Source of the DNA: Nitrosarchaeum sp.
Lineage (GTDB): Archaea; Thermoproteota; Nitrososphaeria; Nitrososphaerales; Nitrosopumilaceae
Length of the DNA: 6,968 bases
Direction: 5' to 3'
NCBI GenBank assembly: GCA_013140415.1
Contig: JABFSW010000144.1
Location: 1 to 6,968 of the forward strand
Both the position numbers and the translations under genes were made by a program. Below are positions 1 to 6,052 of the stretch, one piece after another. Numbering within the stretch: position 1 is the stretch's first letter; each line of letters starts with the position of its first letter. Below the pieces are notes generated by a model. That model was given only the letters and a program-made list of their open reading frames with translations, was not told the origin of the DNA and did not search any database.

Positions 1-405
1 TTCTATTTCTTCTTCACTTGTTCTTACTCCTTTATCTGTTAATTCTTGAAAACTAGTTCTTACTTTGATTATAGCGCCATTTTTTTGGGCTTGATGTGCT
101 ATTTGTTTATCTAATTCTCTTCTGCTAATCTCTGCAACTCTTTGTTTCTTTGAATTTACAGAAAAGCTATTTCCATTTGGCGCATGAATTTCTGCAGACT
201 TTATTAAATGGTTTAAAGTTTTTCTAAATGGAACTATACCAAGTTCTTCCAATCCTGCAGTGCTGACTAATCCTCCACAGTGTTCCGGGGTACCAATCTC
301 ATAATCTTCTTCTATGACCAAAACACTGTGATTATTACTGGCAATTTCTCTTGCACAGATTAATCCTGCAACACTTCCGCCAGCAATTACTACATCATAG
401 TACAT
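1..405 (-). CDS. Geranylgeranyl reductase family FAD-dependent oxidoreductase (N-terminal part, runs off the left edge)
   Basis: The first 135 codons of a leftward gene are in the window, starting at ATG 405 and still open at base 1. The protein begins MYYDVVIAGGSVAG, a Rossmann dinucleotide-binding beta-alpha-beta start. The canonical GxGxxG reads G9-G10-S11-V12-A13-G14, so the middle glycine is serine. An acidic end to beta-2 follows (VLVIEED, about 28-34). Residues 39-48 read TPEHCGGLVS, the P-x-x-C-G-G signature of the geranylgeranyl reductase family; RRELD near 95-99 also fits FAD oxidoreductases of this type. Family members reduce double bonds of isoprenoid chains at the membrane, in archaea mainly geranylgeranyl groups of diether or tetraether lipids. 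Family members usually run to roughly 350-450 residues, so most of the protein lies outside. The exact substrate cannot be read from this part. A TATA-like box at 426-433 fits leaderless transcription from this start. Confidence 0.85.
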   Translation of the reverse strand, partial: MYYDVVIAGGSVAGLICAREIASNNHSVLVIEEDYEIGTPEHCGGLVSTAGLEELGIVPFRKTLNHLIKSAEIHAPNGNSFSVNSKKQRVAEISRRELDKQIAHQAQKNGAIIKVRTSFQELTDKGVRTSEEEIE

Positions 406-425
406 AGATTTCGTTTCTTTGTCAA

Positions 426-433
426 TTATTTAA
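426..433 (-). promoter_or_regulatory. TATA-like box for the geranylgeranyl reductase gene
   Basis: On the minus strand this reads TTAAATAA, ending 21 bp before the ATG at 405. The spacing fits an archaeal TATA box and a leaderless or nearly leaderless transcript. It lies in a 67-bp divergent intergenic region shared with pth2. Confidence 0.45.
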
Positions 434-448
434 TTCAAAAGTTTTTCA

Positions 449-457
449 TTTAGTATA
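449..457 (+). promoter_or_regulatory. Weak TATA-like element for pth2
   Basis: TTTAGTATA lies 16-24 bp before the ATG at 473, slightly close for a leaderless start. It is the only TATA-like plus-strand stretch near the expected place, so the call is tentative. Confidence 0.25.
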
Positions 458-472
458 GTTTTTGGTATCTTT

Positions 473-826
473 ATGGGCGATATCAAACAAGTAATTGTGA
501 TTCGAACTGATCTTGAAATGGGAAAAGGAAAGATTGCTGCACAAGTAGGTCATGCCTGTGTTCTAGGAGCTGAACATGTTAGAAAGTCTCATCCTGAGTG
601 GTTCAATAAATGGTGGGGTGGCCAAGAGAAAGTTGTACTCAAAGTTTCAGGTCTTAAAGAATTACAAGAAGTAAAAAAACATGCAATTGATTTGGATCTT
701 CCATGGTCTGAAGTTACAGATGCAGGTCATACTCAAATTGCTCCAGGTACCATAACTTGTATTTCTATTGGTCCAGCTCCTGAGAATCTTATAGATAAAA
801 TAACTGGCGACTTGAAATTGCTTTAG
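473..826 (+). CDS. pth2: Peptidyl-tRNA hydrolase, archaeal/eukaryotic type (Pth2)
   Basis: A 117-residue protein, the usual size for an archaeal Pth2. Pth2 hydrolyses the ester bond of peptidyl-tRNA released early from ribosomes, recycling tRNA in the cytoplasm. The family signatures appear in order. KQVIVIRTDLEMGKGK at 5-20 leads into a Q24-x-x-H27 helix. Residues 52-57 read EKVVLK, and TDAGHTQIAPGT spans 82-93. The C-terminal strand motif ends with GPAPE at 100-104. Together these make the assignment firm. It is unrelated in fold to bacterial Pth. The start at ATG 473 puts the first strand at the expected distance from the N terminus. A T-rich tract and a separate TATA box follow, so it is probably transcribed separately from the propeller gene 56 bp downstream, although read-through is possible. 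Confidence 0.96.
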   Translation: MGDIKQVIVIRTDLEMGKGKIAAQVGHACVLGAEHVRKSHPEWFNKWWGGQEKVVLKVSGLKELQEVKKHAIDLDLPWSEVTDAGHTQIAPGTITCISIGPAPENLIDKITGDLKLL

Positions 827-827
827 A

Positions 828-844
828 TTTTTATCAATTTTTCT
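828..844 (+). terminator. T-rich archaeal terminator after pth2
   Basis: Two runs of five T (828-832 and 838-842) follow the pth2 stop within 20 bp. Archaeal RNA polymerase stops at such T tracts without needing a hairpin, and none is evident here. A new TATA-like box follows at 853. Confidence 0.35.
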
Positions 845-852
845 TGGAATGA

Positions 853-860
853 GATATAAC
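853..860 (+). promoter_or_regulatory. TATA-like box for the propeller-truD operon
   Basis: GATATAAC lies 23-30 bp before the GTG start at 883, the right spacing for a leaderless transcript. A second AT-rich stretch at 865-873 is too close to the start. Confidence 0.45.
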
Positions 861-882
861 TTGGTTTAATATTTTTTAAATT

Positions 883-2460
883 GTGAAGAAAAAAGGACTA
901 ATTGTTGCTATCTTTTTTGGAACAATAATGCTGACATCTTTGGCTGCGGGTGTACTTCTTAACAACACTCCAGCTCCATCTGAAAATACTGAAGTAACTC
1001 TTACTGGTACACCAGCTGATAATTTTCCTGATGCTCAACGTGCGCAATTCTGTGGTTCAGGAGATGCAAAATCTACAACATTTGTCAAAGAATACACAAT
1101 TCCAACTGCTTGTACAAATCCTTTGGCAATAGTTACTGATTATAATGGAAATGTGTGGTTTGCACAAACCAACACTGGTAAACTAGCAAAATTTGATCCT
1201 ATTACTACATCTTTTACTGAATTTGATAATCCCATGTGGCCCAAAAATGGTCGCTCTATGATATGGGGAATTGATTACTCTCCTGATGGTTCCTTGTGGT
1301 TTACAGATGAGTCTTATGATTCTGTATGGAAATTCTCAACACAAGATGAAAAATATCAACGAATAGGTTATCCTTCTGAAGGTAATTCATTACCACAAAA
1401 ATTGAAAGTTGATGGCTCACAAATAGTGATAAATGATTTTACTGGAAACAAAATCACCTTTTTAGATCCTACTCAGTCTAATGACAACTTGAGATATCTG
1501 AGTCTGCCTTCTCCCGTTAATGGCTCTGTAACTGGTGATTTTGCAATTGATACTGATAAAAATGTCTGGTATACCAATTGGATTTTTCAACAAGGAGGAA
1601 TTTTGATAAAATTTGATCAAGAAGGATATCGCAACTCTATAGCCAATGTTAATGGAAATTCTCTTCCTGTACTTGATTATATTGAAATATTCCAACTTCC
1701 TTCTGAATTACTTACTCCAAACGGTATTGCTGTATCTGATGGTATGATTTGGTTAGCAGACACGTCAAGCTCTGCTATCTTTAACTTTGATCCTGTCACG
1801 CAACAATTTACTCAGTATGTCACATCTAGTCCAAAAATATCCACATACGGTAACTCTACTGGAATCATAAAATCTCCAATATCTAGACCCTATTGGATTG
1901 AAACTAATTCTGCTGGACAACTAGTTTTCAATGAACAGACTTCAAATAGCATTGCACTCTTAGATCCCAAATCTGAATCTCTTGTAGAATATATGATTCC
2001 ATCAAAAAATCCGTCTTGGGGTGACTGTGCTCCTGATTCTGATTGTGGCTTGGCTCAAATCTTTGATTTTGCCATACACAATGATAAAATCTGGTTTACT
2101 GAATGGGTGGAAAATAACATTGGTGTAATTGATACTTCTATCGCACTTCCATTTGGAATTGAACTTGGCACTAAAGATATTTCACTTGTGCCAGGAGAAT
2201 CAAAGAATTTGTCTTTTACAATATCTCCTCAGCAAGACTTGTCTGATGTATCTTTGATATTATCAGACCCTTACGACTTTTTGGATGTCACTTTAAACGT
2301 GTCTGATTCTTTCCAATTAGATCTTGGCGTTCCTAGTTCTATAGAAGTGACAATTACCGCATCTGATGATGCAACTCCTGGACAATACAAAATATTGTTA
2401 GGTGCACAAATCGAAGATGTCTCAATTAGTAAATTTGTTACAGTGACAATATTGCCGTGA
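883..2460 (+). CDS. Secreted or membrane-anchored seven-bladed beta-propeller (Vgb/SMP-30-like) with C-terminal Ig-like domain
   Basis: A 525-residue protein from a GTG start. Residues 1-27 are a Lys-rich tip plus a hydrophobic stretch, a signal peptide or membrane anchor, so it probably sits outside the cell membrane. Residues about 65-420 hold seven propeller blades with the recurring pattern G-x-(I/V/L)-W-F-(T/A), then a strand with I/F-x-x-F/L-D-P, then a strand like F-T-E-F. Examples are VWFAQTNTGKLAKFDP at 91-106 and IWFTEWVENNIGVID at 403-417. The pattern matches virginiamycin B lyase/SMP-30-type propellers. Residues about 425-525 look like an Ig-like beta-sandwich (LVPGESKNLSFTI, then TPGQYKILL) such as NEW3-type domains. 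Four cysteines (C57, C77, C382, C388) could form disulfides. The only histidine is H399, so true streptogramin lyase activity is unlikely; binding or scaffolding is more probable. Its stop overlaps the truD start. Confidence 0.85.
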   Translation: MKKKGLIVAIFFGTIMLTSLAAGVLLNNTPAPSENTEVTLTGTPADNFPDAQRAQFCGSGDAKSTTFVKEYTIPTACTNPLAIVTDYNGNVWFAQTNTGKLAKFDPITTSFTEFDNPMWPKNGRSMIWGIDYSPDGSLWFTDESYDSVWKFSTQDEKYQRIGYPSEGNSLPQKLKVDGSQIVINDFTGNKITFLDPTQSNDNLRYLSLPSPVNGSVTGDFAIDTDKNVWYTNWIFQQGGILIKFDQEGYRNSIANVNGNSLPVLDYIEIFQLPSELLTPNGIAVSDGMIWLADTSSSAIFNFDPVTQQFTQYVTSSPKISTYGNSTGIIKSPISRPYWIETNSAGQLVFNEQTSNSIALLDPKSESLVEYMIPSKNPSWGDCAPDSDCGLAQIFDFAIHNDKIWFTEWVENNIGVIDTSIALPFGIELGTKDISLVPGESKNLSFTISPQQDLSDVSLILSDPYDFLDVTLNVSDSFQLDLGVPSSIEVTITASDDATPGQYKILLGAQIEDVSISKFVTVTILP

Positions 2461-3650
2461 TACCTAAAATAGATTCTCAAATAGGTATCTCTGTTTACAG
2501 TACAAAATTTAATGGGATTGGAGGGCAAATTAGGACAGAAGTTGAGAACTTTAAGGTAGATGAAGTTCTCTCTGAGAAATCATTAAAATCGATTAATCAA
2601 CAAGTTGGTTACGCTGTTTACAAATTAAAAAAGAAAAAAATAGATACAAACCATGCCCTTTCTGATATTTTTAGAAAAAAAGGAATTAGATTAAAAGCAC
2701 TTGGACTAAAGGATGCGTCTGCAGTAACTGAACAATTTGTCTGCTCTGACAATAAAGGCAAATCCATAGAAAACTATTCCTCTGAGAAATACTCACTTGA
2801 AAAAATTGGGTTTGTAAAAAAACCCTTATCCAAAAAAGACATGATTGCTAATCATTTTAGCATAAAAATTTCTGGATGTGGTAATATCTCTGACTTTACA
2901 GAATATGATAAAGTTCTAAATTTTTATGGCTATCAAAGATTTGGCTCTAAAAGACCTGTCACTCATCTCATTGGTAAGGCACTTTTACAGCGTAATTTCA
3001 AAAAGGCAGTTGAGCTGATTGTATCTTTTACATTTTCTTATGACTCTAAAGAAAATACCGAAATAAGAGAAAAACTAGCTGACAAATCAAACTACAAAAA
3101 ATACTTTGAGCAAGTTCCACTCCAAATGGACATTGAAAGAATTGTACTGCAAGAAATAATTGAGCATGATAATGAGCAAAAAGCAATTCATGCAATACCA
3201 TTGCCCCTTAGAAGATTCTATGTTCAAGCGTACCAATCTTTTCTTTTCAATCATGCACTAAGTGCTGCATTTACAGACGGAGAAAATCTCTTTGAGGCAC
3301 AAGAAGGTGATATTTGCTATGATTTTCATGGTATAATTGGAAAATATGTCAAAGGTCTAGATCAACATCTTGCATTGCCTTTTGTAGGATATTCGTATTA
3401 CAAAAAAACACGCTTTGATTTTCAAATATCTAAAATTCTAAAAGCTGAAGAGATTACACCGAAGGATTTTTTCATTAAAGAAATGCAGGAAATTAGTAGT
3501 GAAGGTGGATTCAGACAAGCCGCAATACAATGTACTGATTATTCATCACAAGATAATACTGTAGAGTTTACTCTTTCTAGAGGTTCATTTGCTACTATTT
3601 TATTACGTGAAATAATGAAACCTGAAGATCCGATTCTTGCAGGATTTTAA
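2457..3650 (+). CDS. truD: tRNA pseudouridine synthase D (TruD), archaeal type
   Basis: A 397-residue TruD. TruD isomerises uridine to pseudouridine in tRNA, at U13 in the best-studied members. The signature GLKDASAVTEQ at 83-93 carries the catalytic aspartate D86. Other family hallmarks are GIGGQIRTEVENFKVDEV near 20-37 and NFYGYQRFGSKRPVTHLIGKAL near 154-175. Downstream come FYVQAYQSFLFNHALS (about 254-269), GFRQAA and the C-terminal GSFATILLREIMKP. The GTG at 2457 is the best start because IPKIDSQIGISVYST matches the usual beginning of the family. It overlaps the propeller gene as GTGA, with stop TGA at 2458-2460 and no Shine-Dalgarno upstream. This implies one transcript and probable stop-restart coupling. 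No defects are seen. Confidence 0.95.
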   Translation: MIPKIDSQIGISVYSTKFNGIGGQIRTEVENFKVDEVLSEKSLKSINQQVGYAVYKLKKKKIDTNHALSDIFRKKGIRLKALGLKDASAVTEQFVCSDNKGKSIENYSSEKYSLEKIGFVKKPLSKKDMIANHFSIKISGCGNISDFTEYDKVLNFYGYQRFGSKRPVTHLIGKALLQRNFKKAVELIVSFTFSYDSKENTEIREKLADKSNYKKYFEQVPLQMDIERIVLQEIIEHDNEQKAIHAIPLPLRRFYVQAYQSFLFNHALSAAFTDGENLFEAQEGDICYDFHGIIGKYVKGLDQHLALPFVGYSYYKKTRFDFQISKILKAEEITPKDFFIKEMQEISSEGGFRQAAIQCTDYSSQDNTVEFTLSRGSFATILLREIMKPEDPILAGF

Positions 3651-3651
3651 G

Positions 3652-3673
3652 ATCTGTTAAAATATTTTCAGAT
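3652..3673. repeat. Short inverted repeat just after truD
   Basis: ATCTG (3652-3656) and CAGAT (3669-3673) flank a 12-base AT-rich spacer that itself contains the palindrome AAAATATTTT (3659-3668). It begins one base after the truD stop and lies 40-60 bp before the RAM-domain gene. It could be a weak terminator hairpin or an operator; a six-T run follows at 3691-3696. Confidence 0.3.
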
Positions 3674-3676
3674 GTC

Positions 3677-3684
3677 TTTAAGTT
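3677..3684 (+). promoter_or_regulatory. Possible TATA-like box for the RAM-domain gene
   Basis: TTTAAGTT lies 29-36 bp before ATG 3713. It fits a very short leader. The box is imperfect and read-through from truD cannot be excluded. Confidence 0.3.
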
Positions 3685-3712
3685 ACAGTCTTTTTTAGAA
3701 AGCTCAATTGAA

Positions 3713-3940
3713 ATGGAACAAGCATACATGTTGATTAGCTGTGAAATAGGAGAAGAACATTCACTTTATTCACAACTAAAAGAAATTCCAGAGATTAAAG
3801 ATTGTATTATTACTTATGGCAGTTATGATCTTGTTGTTAAATTTGAAACTAGTACTGCAGAGGAACTAAATTCAGTTATTTCATCTAAGATTAGAAAATT
3901 AAACAAAATTCGTAGTACCATAACACTTCGTGTGACTTAG
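3713..3940 (+). CDS. Stand-alone Lrp/AsnC ligand-binding (RAM) domain protein
   Basis: A 75-residue protein matching only the effector-binding half of Lrp/AsnC regulators. The predicted order is beta-alpha-beta-beta-alpha-beta: AYMLISCEI, the helix HSLYSQLKEIP, then CIITYGSYDLVVKFET, the helix AEELNSVISSKIRKL and the last strand RSTITLRVT. The G36-x-Y-D39 turn between strands is typical of the RAM fold. There is no helix-turn-helix, so it cannot bind DNA by itself. Known stand-alone RAM proteins form dimers or octamers and bind amino acids or associate with full-length Lrp proteins. The natural ligand and partner are not evident. The start at ATG 3713 puts the first strand right at the N terminus, as usual. 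The stop overlaps the stop of the convergent small membrane protein by four bases. Confidence 0.85.
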   Translation: MEQAYMLISCEIGEEHSLYSQLKEIPEIKDCIITYGSYDLVVKFETSTAEELNSVISSKIRKLNKIRSTITLRVT

Positions 3941-4146
3941 TTTCTTTTAATAAAACTCAGACTTGTTCCTATTGCTAGAATAATGCCTCCTGCTACAACT
4001 ATCTGAATTCCATATGTGACCCATTGTGGATTTGAATACATAAATGATGATTCTGGTCCTACTATTGATTGTCCTTGAAGGTGAAAAATCACACCCATAA
4101 TCATAATGCCAATACCTGTGATTATGACTGCTTTTTTGCCTTTCAT
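3937..4146 (-). CDS. Small two-TM membrane protein with VGPESSFMY-NP-W loop
   Basis: From ATG 4146 this encodes 69 residues: a Lys-rich start (MKGKKAV), a first membrane helix at about 5-22, a loop reading LQGQSIVGPESSFMYSNPQW, a second helix at about 43-63, and a basic tail (FIKRN). The hairpin topology and the Gly-Pro-Ser-Ser-Phe-Met-Tyr loop resemble a family of tiny archaeal membrane proteins whose function I do not know. The reading frame continues upstream to a TTG at 4203, which would give 88 residues with an added hydrophobic segment (VSILFTLFTGISL). An AT-rich box at 4228-4237 is placed 25-34 bp before 4203. So either the TTG is a leaderless start, or the mRNA has a leader of about 57 nt before ATG 4146. 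I prefer the ATG because its basic N terminus before the helix is more typical. Confidence 0.7.
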   Translation of the reverse strand: MKGKKAVIITGIGIMIMGVIFHLQGQSIVGPESSFMYSNPQWVTYGIQIVVAGGIILAIGTSLSFIKRN

Positions 4147-4222
4147 TGTACTTTCTAGGCTGATGCCAGTAAAAAGGGTAAAGAGAATTGATACTTTGAC
4201 CAAATGATTTTTTGATTCGTTC

Positions 4223-4237
4223 TTTAATTATTTATTT
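4223..4237. promoter_or_regulatory. Shared AT-rich TATA region between divergent membrane-protein genes
   Basis: On the plus strand, TTTAATTA (4223-4230) lies 21-28 bp before ATG 4251. On the minus strand, AAATAAATAA (4228-4237) lies 25-34 bp before the alternative TTG at 4203. The two boxes overlap, so the divergent genes may compete for TBP. Confidence 0.4.
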
Positions 4238-4250
4238 CTGATTCTAAAAA

Positions 4251-4937
4251 ATGTACAATTGGGAATGTAATACAGAGTCAGGGGACCGTAAATATCTTAA
4301 TCTGATATTATTTGTATTATCTGCATCTGCTGCTGTACTTTTGTTTTTGATATTTTTCCCTCAAATTGATGCAATCAACCAGGAATCCTCGATTTTAATT
4401 AATCTCATGTTTCTTCCTGCAGCTGCTATAGGATTTCTTTATGGTGTTAGAATTGCCGAGAGAGCTGTAAAGCCAAGCGAAATACGCAGTCCACTTAAAA
4501 GATCAATTGTTAAAACTCTCTTGTTCTTTTTTGTCATAGGTAGTATGTTTGGTTCTGTTAATTTTGCATTAAATAATGGTAGTATGATGCCTGAATCTAG
4601 TCTCTTAGATGATGGTCTACTCCCTTGGCTAAATGAATATGTGACTACAAATGGCGGTGCTACATTTCTAATAATTACCAGCATTGTTTTGATGGCAGGA
4701 GCAACAAAAAGAATTGTTGGACTGGGCTCTGGAATTATCGATAGACTGGTTACATGTGTTAGTACATTTGTTTTCTTTACAATGCTTATTCTCAGCTTTA
4801 CCCAATCTGATCATACTTCTTCAGCAGTGTTTCTGTATACGTTTTATCATGCAGGAATTGTTGGTGGTGCATTTTATGCAATGAATAGACTAACAAAAAA
4901 TCTAAACACTATGGAAGATTTTGCAAATGGATATTAA
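4251..4937 (+). CDS. Six-TM integral membrane protein, function unknown
   Basis: A 228-residue membrane protein I do not recognise. Hydrophobic segments lie at about residues 15-35, 47-66, 86-108, 136-152, 163-185 and 193-213, giving six probable helices. The second cytoplasmic-type loop is basic (RIAERAVKPSEIRSPLKRS, about 67-85). The loop between helices 3 and 4 is long and acidic (MMPESSLLDDGLLPWLNEY), so by the positive-inside rule it probably faces outward. No ATP-binding, transporter or quinone-site motif is visible. The start at ATG 4251 follows a TATA-like box at leaderless spacing. The stop is three bases from the end of the convergent 82-residue gene. No operon partner exists on either side, so context gives no functional hint. 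It is probably a lineage-specific thaumarchaeal family. Confidence 0.85.
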   Translation: MYNWECNTESGDRKYLNLILFVLSASAAVLLFLIFFPQIDAINQESSILINLMFLPAAAIGFLYGVRIAERAVKPSEIRSPLKRSIVKTLLFFFVIGSMFGSVNFALNNGSMMPESSLLDDGLLPWLNEYVTTNGGATFLIITSIVLMAGATKRIVGLGSGIIDRLVTCVSTFVFFTMLILSFTQSDHTSSAVFLYTFYHAGIVGGAFYAMNRLTKNLNTMEDFANGY

Positions 4938-4940
4938 ATA

Positions 4941-5189
4941 TTATTTCTCTAGATCTACGTAAATTCCAGATACATCATTGTTGATTCTGTCCCAATATCT
5001 TTCACAATCTTCTGTTTTGAAATCATTTGCTTTGCATTCTTTGAAGTGAGCAGTATTTTCTCTTTGGATGTTATCTCCAAAAAGTACATTTGAGCCTATT
5101 GCCAATGCAACAAGTGCAATTGCTGTAAGACTTGCAGCAACTAGAATCATCCCATAACCTGCATGGGCATGATTGTGAGGTTCTTTCAT
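4941..5189 (-). CDS. Single-TM small protein with His-rich N terminus and CX9C tail, function unknown
   Basis: An 82-residue protein starting at ATG 5189. The N terminus carries H5, H7 and H9 in a short charged tip (MKEPHNHAHAGYG), followed by one membrane helix at about 13-32. The soluble tail of about 50 residues is rich in charged residues and contains C52 and C62 in a CX9C arrangement (ECKANDFKTEDCERYWDRIN). The two cysteines could form a disulfide if the tail is outside, and the three histidines could bind metal; both are inferences. The size and layout resemble accessory subunits of membrane redox complexes, but no family can be named with confidence. A TATA-like box at 5213-5220 sits 24-31 bp upstream, so the gene looks leaderless. 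It shares this promoter region with the divergent gene starting at 5245. Confidence 0.8.
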   Translation of the reverse strand: MKEPHNHAHAGYGMILVAASLTAIALVALAIGSNVLFGDNIQRENTAHFKECKANDFKTEDCERYWDRINNDVSGIYVDLEK

Positions 5190-5211
5190 TTAACCAAAAT
5201 CAAATTCTCTT

Positions 5212-5221
5212 GAATTTATTC
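5212..5221. promoter_or_regulatory. Bidirectional TATA-like element midway between divergent starts 5189 and 5245
   Basis: The plus strand reads GAATTTATTC and the minus strand GAATAAATTC, so the element is nearly palindromic. Its centre is about 27-28 bp from both the ATG at 5189 (-) and the TTG at 5245 (+). That is the spacing expected for leaderless archaeal transcripts in both directions. Confidence 0.5.
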
Positions 5222-5244
5222 TTTTCAAGAATTGCGATCAAATA

Positions 5245-5793
5245 TTGGCACTAGTATTAGAAAAAAACAAAAGCCAGCAGCTCCATCTGTATTCATTGAG
5301 TATTCAAATTCTCCAATATGAGTTTCTAGGTCCCATCAAACTTCAAGAATGGGGACCGTCAATGGAAAAAGTAGTATACTTGATAATGTCTCGTCAAAAA
5401 GACTCTTTTAACATAATTTATGCTGGTGATTGTGAACAGACTTCTGATGAGAAATTTTTCACTAGTAACTCTAGTTTCAAATGTTGGACTGAAAAGTCTG
5501 GCTCTGAGAAATCTCTGTATCTTGCCATTTTACCGTTATTTGAATCTGGAAACGATGAAAGAAAAAAAATCCTAGATAAAATACTTGCTCGTTATCGCCC
5601 CATCTGTAATCTCGGAATCGACTACGATATTAAACCTGACTATAAAATACGCTCCAAGCCGGATTTACAAAATACATCTAAAACACCTTGCCCTTGCTGT
5701 GGTTCTGAGATGAAAGTCGACAAAGTGCTTGAAACTACAACAATTATTCGTTGCATTGAATGTGGTTTGAGTGATACTAGACTTAATTCTTGA
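5245..5793 (+). CDS. Zinc-ribbon protein with possible divergent GIY-YIG-like N-terminal domain
   Basis: A 182-residue protein. The C terminus is a clear zinc ribbon: C149-P-C-C152 and C170-I-E-C173-G, 17 residues apart. Residues about 41-122 resemble the GIY-YIG fold order. A strand VVYLIMS contains Y45, a second strand NIIYAGD contains Y59-x-G61, a helical part carries E105, and the end RPICN carries N122. The arginine usual in the first helix of active GIY-YIG nucleases is not apparent, so this part may be inactive or unrelated. The N-terminal 40 residues are mixed and unassigned. TTG 5245 is chosen as start because the TATA-like element lies 24-33 bp upstream. The next in-frame start is M40 at 5362, which would discard sequence that looks coding. 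Its 3' end overlaps the convergent helical gene by 11 bases. Its role is unknown; nucleic-acid contact is plausible from the ribbon. Confidence 0.75.
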   Translation: MALVLEKNKSQQLHLYSLSIQILQYEFLGPIKLQEWGPSMEKVVYLIMSRQKDSFNIIYAGDCEQTSDEKFFTSNSSFKCWTEKSGSEKSLYLAILPLFESGNDERKKILDKILARYRPICNLGIDYDIKPDYKIRSKPDLQNTSKTPCPCCGSEMKVDKVLETTTIIRCIECGLSDTRLNS

Positions 5794-6016
5794 TTTTATC
5801 TTGAATCTTAAATAATTCTAATGTAAGCAAATCTATTGCTTTTTTCAAATGCTCAAATTCATTAATTGAATGAATTTGCCCTTCTACTAGTGCTCTTAAC
5901 ACTTTGACTGAACCTTTTTGAAATTCATCCGATGCGATAATTTCCATTGCATTGAGTTTGGACAAAAGATTGTCTAATTCTTTTCTCATTTCATCAGCTG
6001 GTGCGTGTTTGTTCAT
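5783..6016 (-). CDS. Small all-helical (coiled-coil-like) protein, function unknown
   Basis: A 77-residue protein from ATG 6016. It is strongly charged and almost without glycine or proline after residue 6. Two long amphipathic helices are suggested: about 7-30 (DEMRKELDNLLSKLNAMEII) and 48-76 (HSINEFEHLKKAIDLLTLEL and on), with a shorter helix (GSVKVLRALVEG) between. Heptad-like leucine spacing suggests a helical hairpin or dimer. There are no cysteines, membrane segments or known motifs, so no function is assigned. A minus-strand TATA-like box, CATATACC, lies at 6037-6044, 21-28 bp before the start. It overlaps the tail of the convergent zinc-ribbon gene by 11 bases and begins 37 bases after the 50-residue gene. 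Confidence 0.75.
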   Translation of the reverse strand: MNKHAPADEMRKELDNLLSKLNAMEIIASDEFQKGSVKVLRALVEGQIHSINEFEHLKKAIDLLTLELFKIQDKIKN

Positions 6017-6036
6017 AAATTATCTCAAAAGAATTT

Positions 6037-6044
6037 GGTATATG
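6037..6044 (-). promoter_or_regulatory. TATA-like box for the helical 77-residue gene
   Basis: The minus strand reads CATATACC, 21-28 bp before ATG 6016, consistent with a leaderless transcript independent of the upstream 50-residue gene. Confidence 0.4.
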
Positions 6045-6052
6045 AATTATAG

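Noticed and set aside
1462..1695. Minus-strand open frame of 77 codons inside the propeller gene
   Set aside because: It lies fully within a strongly supported gene, has no recognisable domain, and its composition looks like a reverse-strand shadow.
883..2460. Streptogramin (virginiamycin B) lyase resistance gene
   Set aside because: The similarity is to the propeller fold only; there is a single histidine and an extra Ig-like domain, so antibiotic inactivation is not supported.
2271..2528. Minus-strand open frame across the propeller-truD junction
   Set aside because: Both plus-strand genes are well supported through this stretch, and the frame shows no family features.
4439..4684. Minus-strand open frame inside the six-TM gene
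   Set aside because: It is antisense to a coherent membrane protein and lacks its own promoter or motif.
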